NCBI RefSeq assembly: GCF_000022085.1
Contig: NC_011894.1
Span: 956,501 to 1,020,500 of the forward strand
Length of the DNA: 64,000 nt
From: Methylobacterium nodulans ORS 2060
GTDB lineage: Bacteria > Pseudomonadota > Alphaproteobacteria > Rhizobiales > Beijerinckiaceae
Direction of reading: 5' to 3'
Under the pieces are notes generated by a model. The model was not told the DNA's origin, did not search any database, and worked only from the letters and a program-made list of their open reading frames with translations. This document shows positions 44,750-52,500 of this stretch, one piece after another; the stretch's first letter is position 1, and each line of letters opens with the position of its first letter. A program made the translations under genes and the position numbers.

Positions 44750-45418
44750 ATGGCTGATCCCGTTGCGCACACGATCGCCTACTACGACCGGCATGCGGCG
44801 GCCTTCGCGGGCCAGACGGCTGAGCTTGATCTCTCTCCCCTGTACGACCGGTTCTTGCGCCGCATCCGGCCAGGCGGACGCATCCTGGATGCCGGCTGCG
44901 GACCGGGGCGTGACACCATCGCCTTCGCACAGCGCGGTTACGAGGTGATCGCCCTCGATGCGTCTGAGGAGATGGTGGCCCTAGCTCGTAAGCGGGTGGC
45001 CGATCGAGCAGCGGTCTACGCAATGCGCTTCGAGGGGATCTTCTGGCGCGACGAGTTTGACGGGATCTGGGCTTGTGCATCACTGCTGCACGTGCCCTCC
45101 AGTGATTTCGCGGAAGTAGCGTCGCGCCTTGCCGAAGCTCTGCGACCCGGCGGAACCTGGTACATGTCGTTCAAGTTGGGTGTCGGGGAGCGGAGGGCCG
45201 ATGGCCGCCTCTTCGTGGACCACACTGAGGAGACGCTCCGGTGTGCTCTCAGGAGTGCGCCCGTTCAGATTGAGGAGGTCTGGACCTCTGAGGATGTGCG
45301 TCCCGGCCGTGCCGCGGAACGCTGGCTCAATGCCATTGCAGTTCGACCCTCCGCCGTAGCAGCGTCGGGTGAGAATCGCGAGAACGACCGCATCCAGCGA
45401 GCGGAGGGAGCAGGCTGA
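44750..45418 (+). CDS. Class I SAM-dependent methyltransferase
   Basis: 222 residues with AGAGGAGG ahead of ATG 44750. Motif I ILDAGCGPGRDTIAFAQRGY, motif II EVIALDASEEMVALAR, and FDGIWACASLLHVP around motif IV. It lacks a DPPY/NPPY DNA-methylase motif, so it more likely modifies a small molecule or RNA than DNA. It lies 55 bp after the HNH gene, and its stop overlaps the next start (TGATG). Confidence 0.8.
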   Translation: MADPVAHTIAYYDRHAAAFAGQTAELDLSPLYDRFLRRIRPGGRILDAGCGPGRDTIAFAQRGYEVIALDASEEMVALARKRVADRAAVYAMRFEGIFWRDEFDGIWACASLLHVPSSDFAEVASRLAEALRPGGTWYMSFKLGVGERRADGRLFVDHTEETLRCALRSAPVQIEEVWTSEDVRPGRAAERWLNAIAVRPSAVAASGENRENDRIQRAEGAG

Positions 45419-45921
45419 TGCAGCACGCTTGGACCTGCGCCTGCTGTGGGGAACAATACAGCACTTTGCCTCTGGATTTCGCGGCGGATGCGCCCGACTA
45501 CTGGTACGGCCTGTCGGCCGAGGAGCGCACAAGCGGGGTCCTTACCGCGGACCTGTGCACGATTGCGGGCGAGTACCACTTCATCCGCGGCTGCCTTGAG
45601 CTGCCGATCCACGGCAGAAGCGAGCGCCTGGTCTTTGGTGTGTGGGTGTCCTTCTCCGAAGCGAGCATGCGGCGAGCCGCGGAGCTGTGGGATGCGGAGG
45701 TGATCGAGGACGAACCGCCGCGCTTTGGCTGGCTCAGCACCAACGTTCGCCCATACCCGCGCAGCCTCGAACTCAAGGCTGCGGTGCATTTCCGGGCAGG
45801 TGGGCTCAGGCCTTTGGTCGAGTTGGAGCCCAGTGACCACCCACTCGCCCGCGAGCAGCGCGAGGGCATCAGTATGAACCGCGTGCAGGAGATCGTGGCG
45901 ACACTCATGCATCGCCACTGA
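45418..45921 (+). CDS. DUF2199-domain protein
   Basis: 167 residues. WTCACCGEQYSTLPLDFAAD at the N-terminus, HFIRGCLELPIHG, and LVFGVWVSFS are the usual order of DUF2199. It has a CxxC pair near residue 8 that could bind zinc. No biochemical role is known. Last gene of the run starting at 42842; translation coupled to the methyltransferase. Confidence 0.78.
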   Translation: MQHAWTCACCGEQYSTLPLDFAADAPDYWYGLSAEERTSGVLTADLCTIAGEYHFIRGCLELPIHGRSERLVFGVWVSFSEASMRRAAELWDAEVIEDEPPRFGWLSTNVRPYPRSLELKAAVHFRAGGLRPLVELEPSDHPLAREQREGISMNRVQEIVATLMHRH

Positions 45922-46061
45922 TCCTCCCTCTGCGGAGCAGGTGGGGCTCGGAGCTATCTTTGCTCGTGTTGCGCCCCTTTCCATCCACAAACGTGTAGAG
46001 CCGACGAGCCGCCGGATGGCCGCACCGCAGGGCTGCTGTTGGGATTAGGGGCCGCTTCGCG

Positions 46062-47613
46062 CCGATTCTGTTGAAAAACTCCGCTGTTGCGGCGGTAGTC
46101 GCGGGGTGATTCACTCCTGTCGAAAGACGGAGATCGAAGCAGATGATGGGACCTCGGCAAGTCGAGCAGGGCGCCCTGTTTTACGAGTTCTCGCTCGATA
46201 CCCACGTACCCGCCGACCATCTCCTGCGCGCCATCGACCGCTTCGTCGACCTGTCGGGCCTACGCGCGCACCTGCGTCCCTTCTACAGCACCACGGGTCG
46301 GCCTTCGGTCGATCCCGAGCTGATGGTTCGCATGCTGCTCGTCGGCTACTGCTTCGGCATCCGCTCCGAGCGCCGTCTGTGCGAGGAGGTGCATCTCAAC
46401 CTCGCCTACCGCTGGTTCTGCCGGCTCGGGTTGGATGGCGCGGTGCCCGACCACTCGACCTTCTCCAAGAACCGACACGGTCGTTTCCGTGACAGCGACC
46501 TGCTGCGCGAGGTGTTCGAGACCACCGTGCAGCGCTGCATCGAGGAGGGGCTGGTCGGTGGCGAGGGCTTCGCGGTCGATGCCAGCCTGATCCGGGCCGA
46601 TGCCAACAAGCAGCGCTCCGCAGACGCCTCCGAGGCCGTCGACTGGAACGATCTCGCCCGGATCCGCCGGTCGGTGCGCGAGTACCTCGACACCCTCGAC
46701 GAAGCCGCCTGGGGAGCAGCGAGCGAGGTCCAGCCGAAGTTCGTCTCCCGCTCCGACCCGGCGGCGCAGTGGACGGGCGCGCTGAAGGGCCATGCCTTCT
46801 TCGCCTACGCCACCAACTACCTGATCGACCTCGACCACGCCGTGATCGTCGATGTCGAGGCCAGCCGCGCCATCCGGCAGGCGGAGGTCGGGGCAGCCCG
46901 CACCATGATCGCGCGCGCGCAGGACCGCTTCGGGCTGTGGCCGGCCCGGCTTGCGGCCGACAGTGCCTACGGGTCGGCCGAGCAGCTCGCTTGGCTCGTG
47001 CACGAGCGCGGGATCGAGCCGCACATCCCCGTCTTCGACAAGTCCGAGCGCCGCGATGGCACCTTCAGCCGGTCAGCCTTCACCTACGACCCTGCAGCCG
47101 ATGCCTACACCTGCCCGGCCGGCCACCCATTGCGGCCACGCCAGAAGGTCTATCGGACGCCGTTCCCGCTCGTCGACGACGATGGCATGATGCGCTACCG
47201 GGCCAGCAAGCGCGACTGCGACGCCTGCGCGCTGAAGCCACGATGCTGCCCCACCACACCCGCCCGCAAGATCCCGCGCTCGATCCACGAAGGCGCCCGG
47301 CAGATGGCGCGCGACATCTGCGCCTCGGAGGAGGGCCGCACCTCGCGGCGCGAGCGCAAGAAGGTCGAGATGTTGTTCGCCCACCTCAAGCGAATCCTGA
47401 AGCTGGATCGGCTGCGGCTGCGGGGTCCGAACGGGGCCCGGGACGAGTTCCACCTCGCCGCAGCGGCCCAGAACCTCAGGAAGCTCGCCCAGCTGATCCC
47501 GCTACAGCAGCTGAGCCCGGCCTGATCGGCCGGGATCCCCCTCATGTTGGATCGGCTCGCTCAGCCGATCGGTGCTCGATCCAGATCGCCCGCGAGTTTT
47601 TCAACGAAATCCG
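46062..47613 (+). mobile_element. IS1182-type insertion sequence
   Basis: The left end CCGATTCTGTTGAAAAACTC and the right end (read on the minus strand) CGGATTTCGTTGAAAAACTC match at 17 of 20 positions. Contains a single full-length transposase. The same ends in shortened form define the MITE at 24343. No target duplication was evident. Confidence 0.75.
46143..47525 (+). CDS. IS1182-family transposase
   Basis: 460 residues. N-domain VPADHLLRAIDRFVDLSGLR and RPSVDPELMVRMLLVGYCFG; catalytic Asp in EGFAVDASLIRADANK; second Asp in RLAADSAYGSAEQLAW; Glu in KVEMLFAHLKRILKLDRLR. A Cys-cluster CDACALKPRCC lies between them, as usual in this family. Full-length and apparently active. Start at 46143 or three bases later. 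Confidence 0.9.
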   Translation: MMGPRQVEQGALFYEFSLDTHVPADHLLRAIDRFVDLSGLRAHLRPFYSTTGRPSVDPELMVRMLLVGYCFGIRSERRLCEEVHLNLAYRWFCRLGLDGAVPDHSTFSKNRHGRFRDSDLLREVFETTVQRCIEEGLVGGEGFAVDASLIRADANKQRSADASEAVDWNDLARIRRSVREYLDTLDEAAWGAASEVQPKFVSRSDPAAQWTGALKGHAFFAYATNYLIDLDHAVIVDVEASRAIRQAEVGAARTMIARAQDRFGLWPARLAADSAYGSAEQLAWLVHERGIEPHIPVFDKSERRDGTFSRSAFTYDPAADAYTCPAGHPLRPRQKVYRTPFPLVDDDGMMRYRASKRDCDACALKPRCCPTTPARKIPRSIHEGARQMARDICASEEGRTSRRERKKVEMLFAHLKRILKLDRLRLRGPNGARDEFHLAAAAQNLRKLAQLIPLQQLSPA

Positions 47614-47775
47614 CCACTTCCGGACCTTCGGTCGGGGCCGCCGTAGGGGCCGCTCGTCACCCGATAGCTGACCTTTCGAGGACCCGCGCACTTCGCGTCG
47701 GGCCCTCGGCCATTCGCATAAGGTGGGCTTCTGGAACCAGAGCCTCCGTTTCAACCGAAACGGGCACGGCTCTAA

Positions 47776-48699
47776 GAGTCCGTTGGGAAAGGGTCATTTC
47801 ATAGTGATTGACGCGAGAAGCCGAGTTATAGAGGCGAAAAGCATAGCCGCCGCCGAGATGTGAAGCAGCGTATCGTAATCCAGCTTGAGACGGCGCGACA
47901 CCGTGAGAGCGCCGATGCTTTGCTCAATCCGCCATCGTTTCGGCAGAAGCACAAAGCCCTTCCCAAATTGCGGCCGTACGACCACTTCCACGACACGGCT
48001 CGTGCCAGCCTGAACCGCCTCAATGAAACGGGCCTTGTACCCACCGTCCACCACGATTGTCTTGATCCAGGGACAGAGACGAACCAAGCGCTTGACGAGC
48101 GGGATCCCGCCCTCTTGATCCTGAACGTTGGCCGGAGTGATCATCACCGCAAGCAGGCGTCCGTCGCTGTCGACCGCCAGATGCCGCTTGCGCCCCAGCA
48201 CTTGTTTCGCCGCATCGTACCCGCGCTCGCCTTGCGGGGCGTCACACTTCACCGCCTGGGCATCCACAATCGCCAGCGTTGGACTGGCTTCTTTCCCGGA
48301 CTTCTCACGATCCCTCATCACGAGATGATGGTTGATCCGGTCCATGTGGCCGCCATCGGTGAGCAACCGCCAGTAATCGTAGCAGAGACTGGCGGGCGGC
48401 AGATCCTTTGGCATGGCATCCCAGGGAATGCCGTACCGCTGCACGTAGCGGATGCCGTTCATGATGTCCCGAATAGGATAGGTCCGGGGCCGCCCGATCC
48501 CCTCCGCGACAGGAAGCAGTGGCTCCAGGGTGAGCCACTCGTCGTTCGTCATATCACTCGGGTATCTCTGGCTGCGACGATCATAGCGCGGCCGATTTGC
48601 AGCGGTCCAGACCAAGGAGGGGCCATTCATCCATTCGAGACGAGCAGACATGCTCTATCATCCCGCATTTTCTCTTGGCCACCCTTTCCCAACGGACTC
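47776..48699 (-). mobile_element. IS5-family (IS427-type) insertion sequence, copy 1
   Basis: 924 bp with perfect terminal repeats GAGTCCGTTGGGAAAGGGT and ACCCTTTCCCAACGGACTC and a TAA duplication on each side (47773-47775 and 48700-48702). A second copy of equal length at 54915-55838 appears identical base for base. Confidence 0.92.
47794..48651 (-). CDS. IS5-family transposase (copy 1)
   Basis: 285 residues. DUF4096-type N-domain YPSDMTNDEWLTLEPLLP and RDIMNGIRYVQRYGIPWDAMPKDLPP; catalytic Asp in LAIVDAQAVKCD; second Asp in TIVVDGGYKARF; Glu in KRWRIEQSIGALTVSRRLKLDY. Encoded on the minus strand of the element. All three acidic residues are present. Confidence 0.92.
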   Translation of the reverse strand: MSARLEWMNGPSLVWTAANRPRYDRRSQRYPSDMTNDEWLTLEPLLPVAEGIGRPRTYPIRDIMNGIRYVQRYGIPWDAMPKDLPPASLCYDYWRLLTDGGHMDRINHHLVMRDREKSGKEASPTLAIVDAQAVKCDAPQGERGYDAAKQVLGRKRHLAVDSDGRLLAVMITPANVQDQEGGIPLVKRLVRLCPWIKTIVVDGGYKARFIEAVQAGTSRVVEVVVRPQFGKGFVLLPKRWRIEQSIGALTVSRRLKLDYDTLLHISAAAMLFASITRLLASITMK

Positions 48700-48817
48700 T
48701 AAGTGTGGACTGAGCCGCCCAGGCCTCCGCATCTGATGCGAAGGGAGCGCTGGCTCAGCCGTTTGCGTTACTGGAAAAGGCACTCAGCCACGGCAACGCT
48801 TAGGTGCACCTGGACGC

Positions 48818-49450
48818 ATGAGCCCGCTGACCGCACGCCTCAAGGAACTCTACGAGGGCGACACGGATCAGGCGCACCGCTTCCGCTACGCCCTGCTGGT
48901 CTTCGACCTTGCCACCCTGCTGTTCATCGTCGTGTCCTCGTTCCTGCCGCGTCAGCCGCTGGTGGAGGGGCTGGACGTGGTGATCGGCGTCGCTGTCCTC
49001 GCCGACTTCCTCTCACGCCTGGCGATCAGCCAGCATCGCTGGCGCGAGTTCCTGCGGCCCACGACCTAGGCGGACATCGCGGCGATCACATCCTTCCTGG
49101 CGCCGATCGTCGGCGAGGGTGTGGGCTTCCTGCGCATCCTGCGCATCCTGCGCACGCTGCGCACCTACCAGTTGCTCGACCGGCTGCGCGCCGACTTCGC
49201 GTACTTCCGCCGCAATGAGGAGGTGATCATCGCGCTCGTGAACCTCGTCGTGTTCATCTTCATCATGACGGGCATCGTCTACGCGAGCCAGCACCGGACC
49301 AACCCGGCCATCGGCAACTACATCGACGCGCTCTACTTCACGGTGACGTCGCTCACGACCACAGGCTACGGCGACGTTACCCTGAAGGGCACGGGCGGCC
49401 GGCTGATCTCGGTCGTAGTGATGATTTGCGCCTGGGCGAGCCGGTTGTAG
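48818..49450 (+). pseudogene. Voltage-gated-type potassium channel, nonsense mutation and truncated end
   Basis: ATG 48818 starts MSPLTARLKELYEGDTDQAH, followed by the S1 helix YALLVFDLATLLFIVVSSFL. After REFLRPTT an in-frame TAG (49067-49069) occurs where a Trp codon (TGG) is likely. The frame continues ADIAAITSFLAPI, the Arg-rich LRILRILRTLRTYQLLDRLR, and the pore FTVTSLTTTGYGDVTL with the selectivity filter TTGYGD. From about 49422 the sequence joins an unrelated gene, so the cytoplasmic tail is missing. It would have been a six-helix ion channel. Confidence 0.72.
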
Positions 49451-49689
49451 GCCGCCAGGACAAGGCGGCGGGTGCGGTACTCGCCGAAGCGTGTCATCCG
49501 CACGTTTCCCGTAGGCATGATCTCAAAGCGACGACACCGCCAGGGACGGTCCTCGCCTTGGGCGTGGCTGATCGCCCACGCCTGACCAACCGCGTCTGGA
49601 TGCCGCTCGGGGCCAGTAACGTGGCTGGCGTCGACGACGGTGGCCGTTCCGAACTCGGTGACGAGGTGTTCTCGAACTTCATCCGGCAT
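49366..49689 (-). CDS. Small hypothetical protein, 3' end fused to channel sequence
   Basis: From ATG 49689: MPDEVREHLVTEFGTATVVD, HPDAVGQAWAISHAQGEDRP, FEIMPTGNVRMTRFGEYRTR and RLVLAAYNRLAQAQI look like one small protein (PTG.VRM.RFGEYRT...L..YN). The final residues to 49366 are the reverse complement of the channel gene, so the junction at about 49422 truncates both. No function known. Confidence 0.5.
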   Translation of the reverse strand: MPDEVREHLVTEFGTATVVDASHVTGPERHPDAVGQAWAISHAQGEDRPWRCRRFEIMPTGNVRMTRFGEYRTRRLVLAAYNRLAQAQIITTTEISRPPVPFRVTSP

Positions 49690-49696
49690 GGTCGGC

Positions 49697-50005
49697 CTAC
49701 CGCAGCTTGGCGACGTACAGCAGCGGCCCGATCTTCATCTCCCAGATCCCCTCTCCACTCTCTTGGAAGGAGACGTTCGGCGGCGAGACGAAATCGGACT
49801 GATCGAGGTTCAGGTGCACCGGGATGTCGCTGCCCCCGATCGCGTAGCCCACGTGCATGTGGGCGTAGGCCATGGCCTGGGCGAGGTCCTCAAAGCCCTC
49901 GGCCGCCATCGTCTCCATTCGCCCTTCGAACTCGTTCTGGGGCCGCTCGTCCGGGGGCTCGAACCGTAGCGGCTGGTCGTTGCAGGTCACGAAGATGCGC
50001 ATCAT
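49697..50005 (-). CDS. Hypothetical protein
   Basis: 102 residues from ATG 50005 with GAGGAG five bases upstream. Begins MMRIFVTCNDQPLRFEPPDE, has AMAYAHMHVGYAIGGSDIPV and ends EMKIGPLLYVAKLR. No family recognised; it looks like a complete soluble protein. It starts two bases after the end of the chimeric frame at 50008, which suggests that it was the second gene of an older operon. Its stop is 7 bp from the start of the next minus-strand frame. Confidence 0.6.
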   Translation of the reverse strand: MMRIFVTCNDQPLRFEPPDERPQNEFEGRMETMAAEGFEDLAQAMAYAHMHVGYAIGGSDIPVHLNLDQSDFVSPPNVSFQESGEGIWEMKIGPLLYVAKLR

Positions 50006-50007
50006 GA

Positions 50008-50544
50008 TCACTCCTCTGTCAGGACGGGGATTGGGATCCTCTCGACCTTCCGCCAGCCTTCCTCCTGGCTCACTATCTCCCACTCGCGAAGCCCCATCCG
50101 GCTGACCTCGGTCTCGCCGACGATCCGGATGATGTCGGCCTCGTTCCGGGCCTTCACGCCGATCTTGGGCATGCCGCCTGTCCCGGTTGCCTTGTAGGCC
50201 GCGTAGAGGTCCGGGTGTTCGCGGATCAGGGTCTCGGTGAAACGCGCCACGTTGGCCAGAACCTCGTCGGCGGTTTTGGTCCACACGAACGGCTTGGGAT
50301 GAGCGTTCGTCTCGGCGATGTAGCCCTGGATCGCCGTCTCCAGGTCCGCCGTACTGGTGAACACGCCCCGCTCCAGACGGCGCCGGCTCAGCAGCGCGAA
50401 CCAGCACTCGACCAGGTTCAGCCAGGACGCGCTCGTCGGCGTGACATGGCAGCGGCGACTGAACCGCGGGGCCGATGCAGGCAAATTCTCTTGGAAGCGG
50501 GCCGGATGAGTGTCAAAAATGACAACCCCCGGATACCCCCGCAC
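50008..50544 (-). pseudogene. Chimeric frame: IS630 transposase end fused to another protein
   Basis: Residues 24-102 (50475-50239) are the C-terminal part of an IS630 transposase: APRFSRRCHVTPTSASWLNL, VECWFALLSRRRLERG and KPFVWTKTADEVLANVARF. Residues 103-178 (TETLIREHPDLYAAYKATG ... GLREWEIVSQEEGWRKVERI) belong to an unrelated protein. The first 23 residues come from the repeat array. Only the catalytic C-terminal third of the transposase is present, so no transposition is expected. Confidence 0.7.
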
Positions 50545-50715
50545 GGTCTTGACTGCTATTCGCTTCGAACTGGGACCCGGGGGAGTGTCAAAAATGACAA
50601 CCCTGAGCGCCCCCCCGCACTGTCTTGACTGTATTCACTTTGATACGGGGCCGGGTGAGTGTCAAAAATGACAACCCTGAGCACCCCCGCACAGTGTTGA
50701 CCGCTATTCGATCCT
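50505..50715. repeat. Three ~75-bp direct repeats each with a TGTCAAAAATGACA dyad
   Basis: The dyad occurs at 50511-50524, 50586-50599 and 50660-50673, spaced 75 and 74 bp. Each is followed by ACCC, a C-rich stretch, CGCAC and a TTGAC-type box ending in TATTC. The copies diverge slightly. The dyad has 5-bp arms (TGTCA/TGACA) around AAAA. No spacers differ in the manner of CRISPR. Confidence 0.8.
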
Positions 50716-50757
50716 GGTACGTACTTACTGCGTAGCAACTGGGGGTGAGTAGGTGCA

Positions 50758-50979
50758 ATGAATGCAACCTTCCGAGGATCTCTTGGTCCGATTACAACCA
50801 GAACGATGACTCCCACAACCGTTCCAGACAGTCTGGACGGGTTGGTGGAAACGCTGATCCTCGCGCACGGGTTCGCGCGCGAGGAGAATGATAAGGAGGC
50901 GGTGACGCTGATCGAGATTGCGCTGCTGCACGTCGGCAAACGCCTCGCGCAGCACACGGGACCGATCGAGGCGTCTTAG
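50758..50979 (+). CDS. Small helical protein
   Basis: 73 residues. Core VPDSLDGLVETLILAHGFA followed by REENDKEAVTLIEIALLHVG and KRLAQHTG; one or two amphipathic helices, no family recognised. ATG 50758 and ATG 50806 are both possible starts. Stands alone between the repeat array and an IS5 relic. Confidence 0.5.
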   Translation: MNATFRGSLGPITTRTMTPTTVPDSLDGLVETLILAHGFAREENDKEAVTLIEIALLHVGKRLAQHTGPIEAS

Positions 50980-51053
50980 AGCCGGGCCGAAAAGGAGTTG
51001 AGTGATCTCAATGGGTTGTGATTCCTCCGCCCGATCGGAAGGCGGAGGATCGG

Positions 51054-51752
51054 ATGGCCTGGGATGATGCAGCACGCCACCACCATCGGCGTTCGTCGGC
51101 CCGTTATCCGAGTGACATGACGGATCGGGAATGGGCGGTGATCGCCCCTCTTCTGCCCCCACCCAAGCCGGGAGGGCGGCCGCGCAAGACCGATCTCCGG
51201 GCGGTGATGGACGCCATTCTCTACATCGCCTCCGGCGGCTGCCAATGGCGGATGCTGCCCAAGGATTTTCCGCCCCGATCCACGGTGCAGGGCTACTTCT
51301 AAAGCTGGCGGGACAGCCGTCTCTGGGAGACGATCAACCACCTTTTGGTCCTGAGCACGCGGGAGTTGGAAGGGCGGGAAGCCAGCCCCACCGCGGGCGT
51401 CATCGACAGCCAGAGTGTGAAGACCCGCGAGAGCGGAGGGCTGGCGGGTTTCGATGTGGGCAAGACGATCAAGGGCCGTAAGCGCCACATCGTGACCGAC
51501 ACGCTCGGGCTGATGCTCGTCGTCCTCGTTCATGGGGCCGACGTGCAGGATCGCGACGGAGCACCGCTCCTGCTGACGGCGATCCGTCACCGCTGTCCCT
51601 GGCTGCGCCAGATCTTCGCCGATGGCGGCTATGCGGGTGACAAGCTGCGCGCGGCGCTTCAGGGCCAGGGCGTCTGGACCATCGCGATCATCAAGCGATC
51701 CGACACCGCCACAGGCTTCGCGGTTCTGCCGCGCAGATGGGTTGTTGTTTGA
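51054..51752 (+). pseudogene. IS5-family transposase relic
   Basis: Start [20 protein letters not shown], then [24 protein letters not shown] at 51300 breaks STVQGYF / SWRDSRLWE (TAC to TAA likely). The frame continues VIDSQSVKTRESGG, ADGGYAGDKLR and FAVLPRRWVVV, then ends at 51752 before the catalytic Glu region. A stop and a missing 3' end make it inactive. Distinct from the 924-bp IS5 copies. Confidence 0.8.
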
Positions 51753-51957
51753 TCGCGCCCTTGCTCGTCAAGTCCTTTCTCGGCTGTCTTCTGTCGTGTG
51801 GCATAAGGGAAAGGCTCCTCCAACCACGAAAGGCACCCGCGTCGGCCGCGAAGTCGATGACCTGCACGGCGTTGGCGATGTCGGTGAGGGACAGAGAGGT
51901 CTCGGGCTTGGCCGGGGCGTCCTCGGCCACATCGATGGTGTTGTTCACGTCAGACAA
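51691..51957 (-). CDS. Phage-type small protein, C-terminus replaced
   Basis: From ATG 51957: MSDVNNTIDVAEDAPAKPET, then SLSLTDIANAVQVIDFAADA and GAFRGW, the pattern of short phage structural or assembly-associated proteins (LSL.DI..AV.IID.A...GAF.G). After about residue 47 the frame enters the 3' junction of the IS5 relic. Only the first half should be regarded as native. Confidence 0.5.
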   Translation of the reverse strand: MSDVNNTIDVAEDAPAKPETSLSLTDIANAVQVIDFAADAGAFRGWRSLSLMPHDRRQPRKDLTSKGAIKQQPICAAEPRSLWRCRIA

Positions 51958-52176
51958 ATGGGTAAACTCCTCAAGTATGAATGCCGGTGCGATCCGTTAT
52001 CTCGCAATCTCACCACGAATACTTGAAATTTATGCCACGAACCTGCTCTCGCCTCGAAACTAAAACGAATGACTGCTTCGTAGATCATGACACACAAACG
52101 CCGTGATCGTCGGGCGTATTGCCATTCGACGATGTTCCGATAGCCACGACGTCGCTTGCGTTCGGGAGGATCCAGA

Positions 52177-52389
52177 ATGGCGCAGAGCCACGAAGGCAAT
52201 CTGACCAAGCCGGAGGTCGCGGTGCTCCAGCGGGCATGCAACGGCATGACTGACGAGGAGATCGCCGCCGACCTCGAACTCGACTTCGCGCAAGTTGAGT
52301 CGATGTTGGGCTCTGCGAAGGAGAAGCTTAAGGCGGCGGATCGAACGCACGCGGTGGCCAATGCGCTGCGCAAACGCTTGATCGCGTGA
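52177..52389 (+). CDS. Stand-alone LuxR-type helix-turn-helix protein
   Basis: 70 residues behind a GGAGG site. NLTKPEVAVLQRACNGMTDE, EIAADLELDFAQVESMLGSA and KEKLKAADRTHAVANALRKR follow the four-helix GerE/LuxR DNA-binding fold (L..E..VL.....G....EIA..L......V......K.KL), with no receiver or acyl-homoserine-lactone domain. A 12-bp-stem terminator follows the stop. A small DNA-binding modulator seems likely; targets unknown, although a luxI gene lies 1.7 kb away. Confidence 0.75.
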   Translation: MAQSHEGNLTKPEVAVLQRACNGMTDEEIAADLELDFAQVESMLGSAKEKLKAADRTHAVANALRKRLIA

Positions 52390-52397
52390 GTGCAAAA

Positions 52398-52426
52398 AGA
52401 AGCGGAGGAGATCGTCCTCCGCTTCT
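52398..52426. terminator. Strong hairpin terminator, minus-strand polarity
   Basis: Perfect 12-bp stem AGAAGCGGAGGA / TCCTCCGCTTCT with GATCG loop. On the minus strand it is followed by TTTTTGC, so it terminates the minus-strand gene remnant ending at 52435; it also sits directly after the stop of the LuxR-type gene. Confidence 0.75.
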
Positions 52427-52434
52427 GCTGTCGA

Positions 52435-52500
52435 TCAATCCCGGGCCTGATTGAAGATCACGTCGTCGTCGTGGGCCTCGTTCAGCAACTCGCGCGTGCC
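52435..52500 (-). pseudogene. C-terminal tail of a lost minus-strand gene
   Basis: The minus strand reads RELLNEAHDDDVIFNQARD followed by a stop (TGA at 52437-52435), ahead of a textbook terminator. Upstream of about 52500 coding switches to the plus-strand gene, so only some 20 codons survive. Confidence 0.5.

Noticed and set aside
47860..48702. 280-codon plus-strand frames over both IS5 copies (also at 54999-55841)
   Set aside because: Antisense of the transposase genes; no protein family features.
50505..50715. CRISPR-like array
   Set aside because: Only three units of about 75 bp, all parts of the unit repeat imperfectly, there are no unique spacers and no cas genes.
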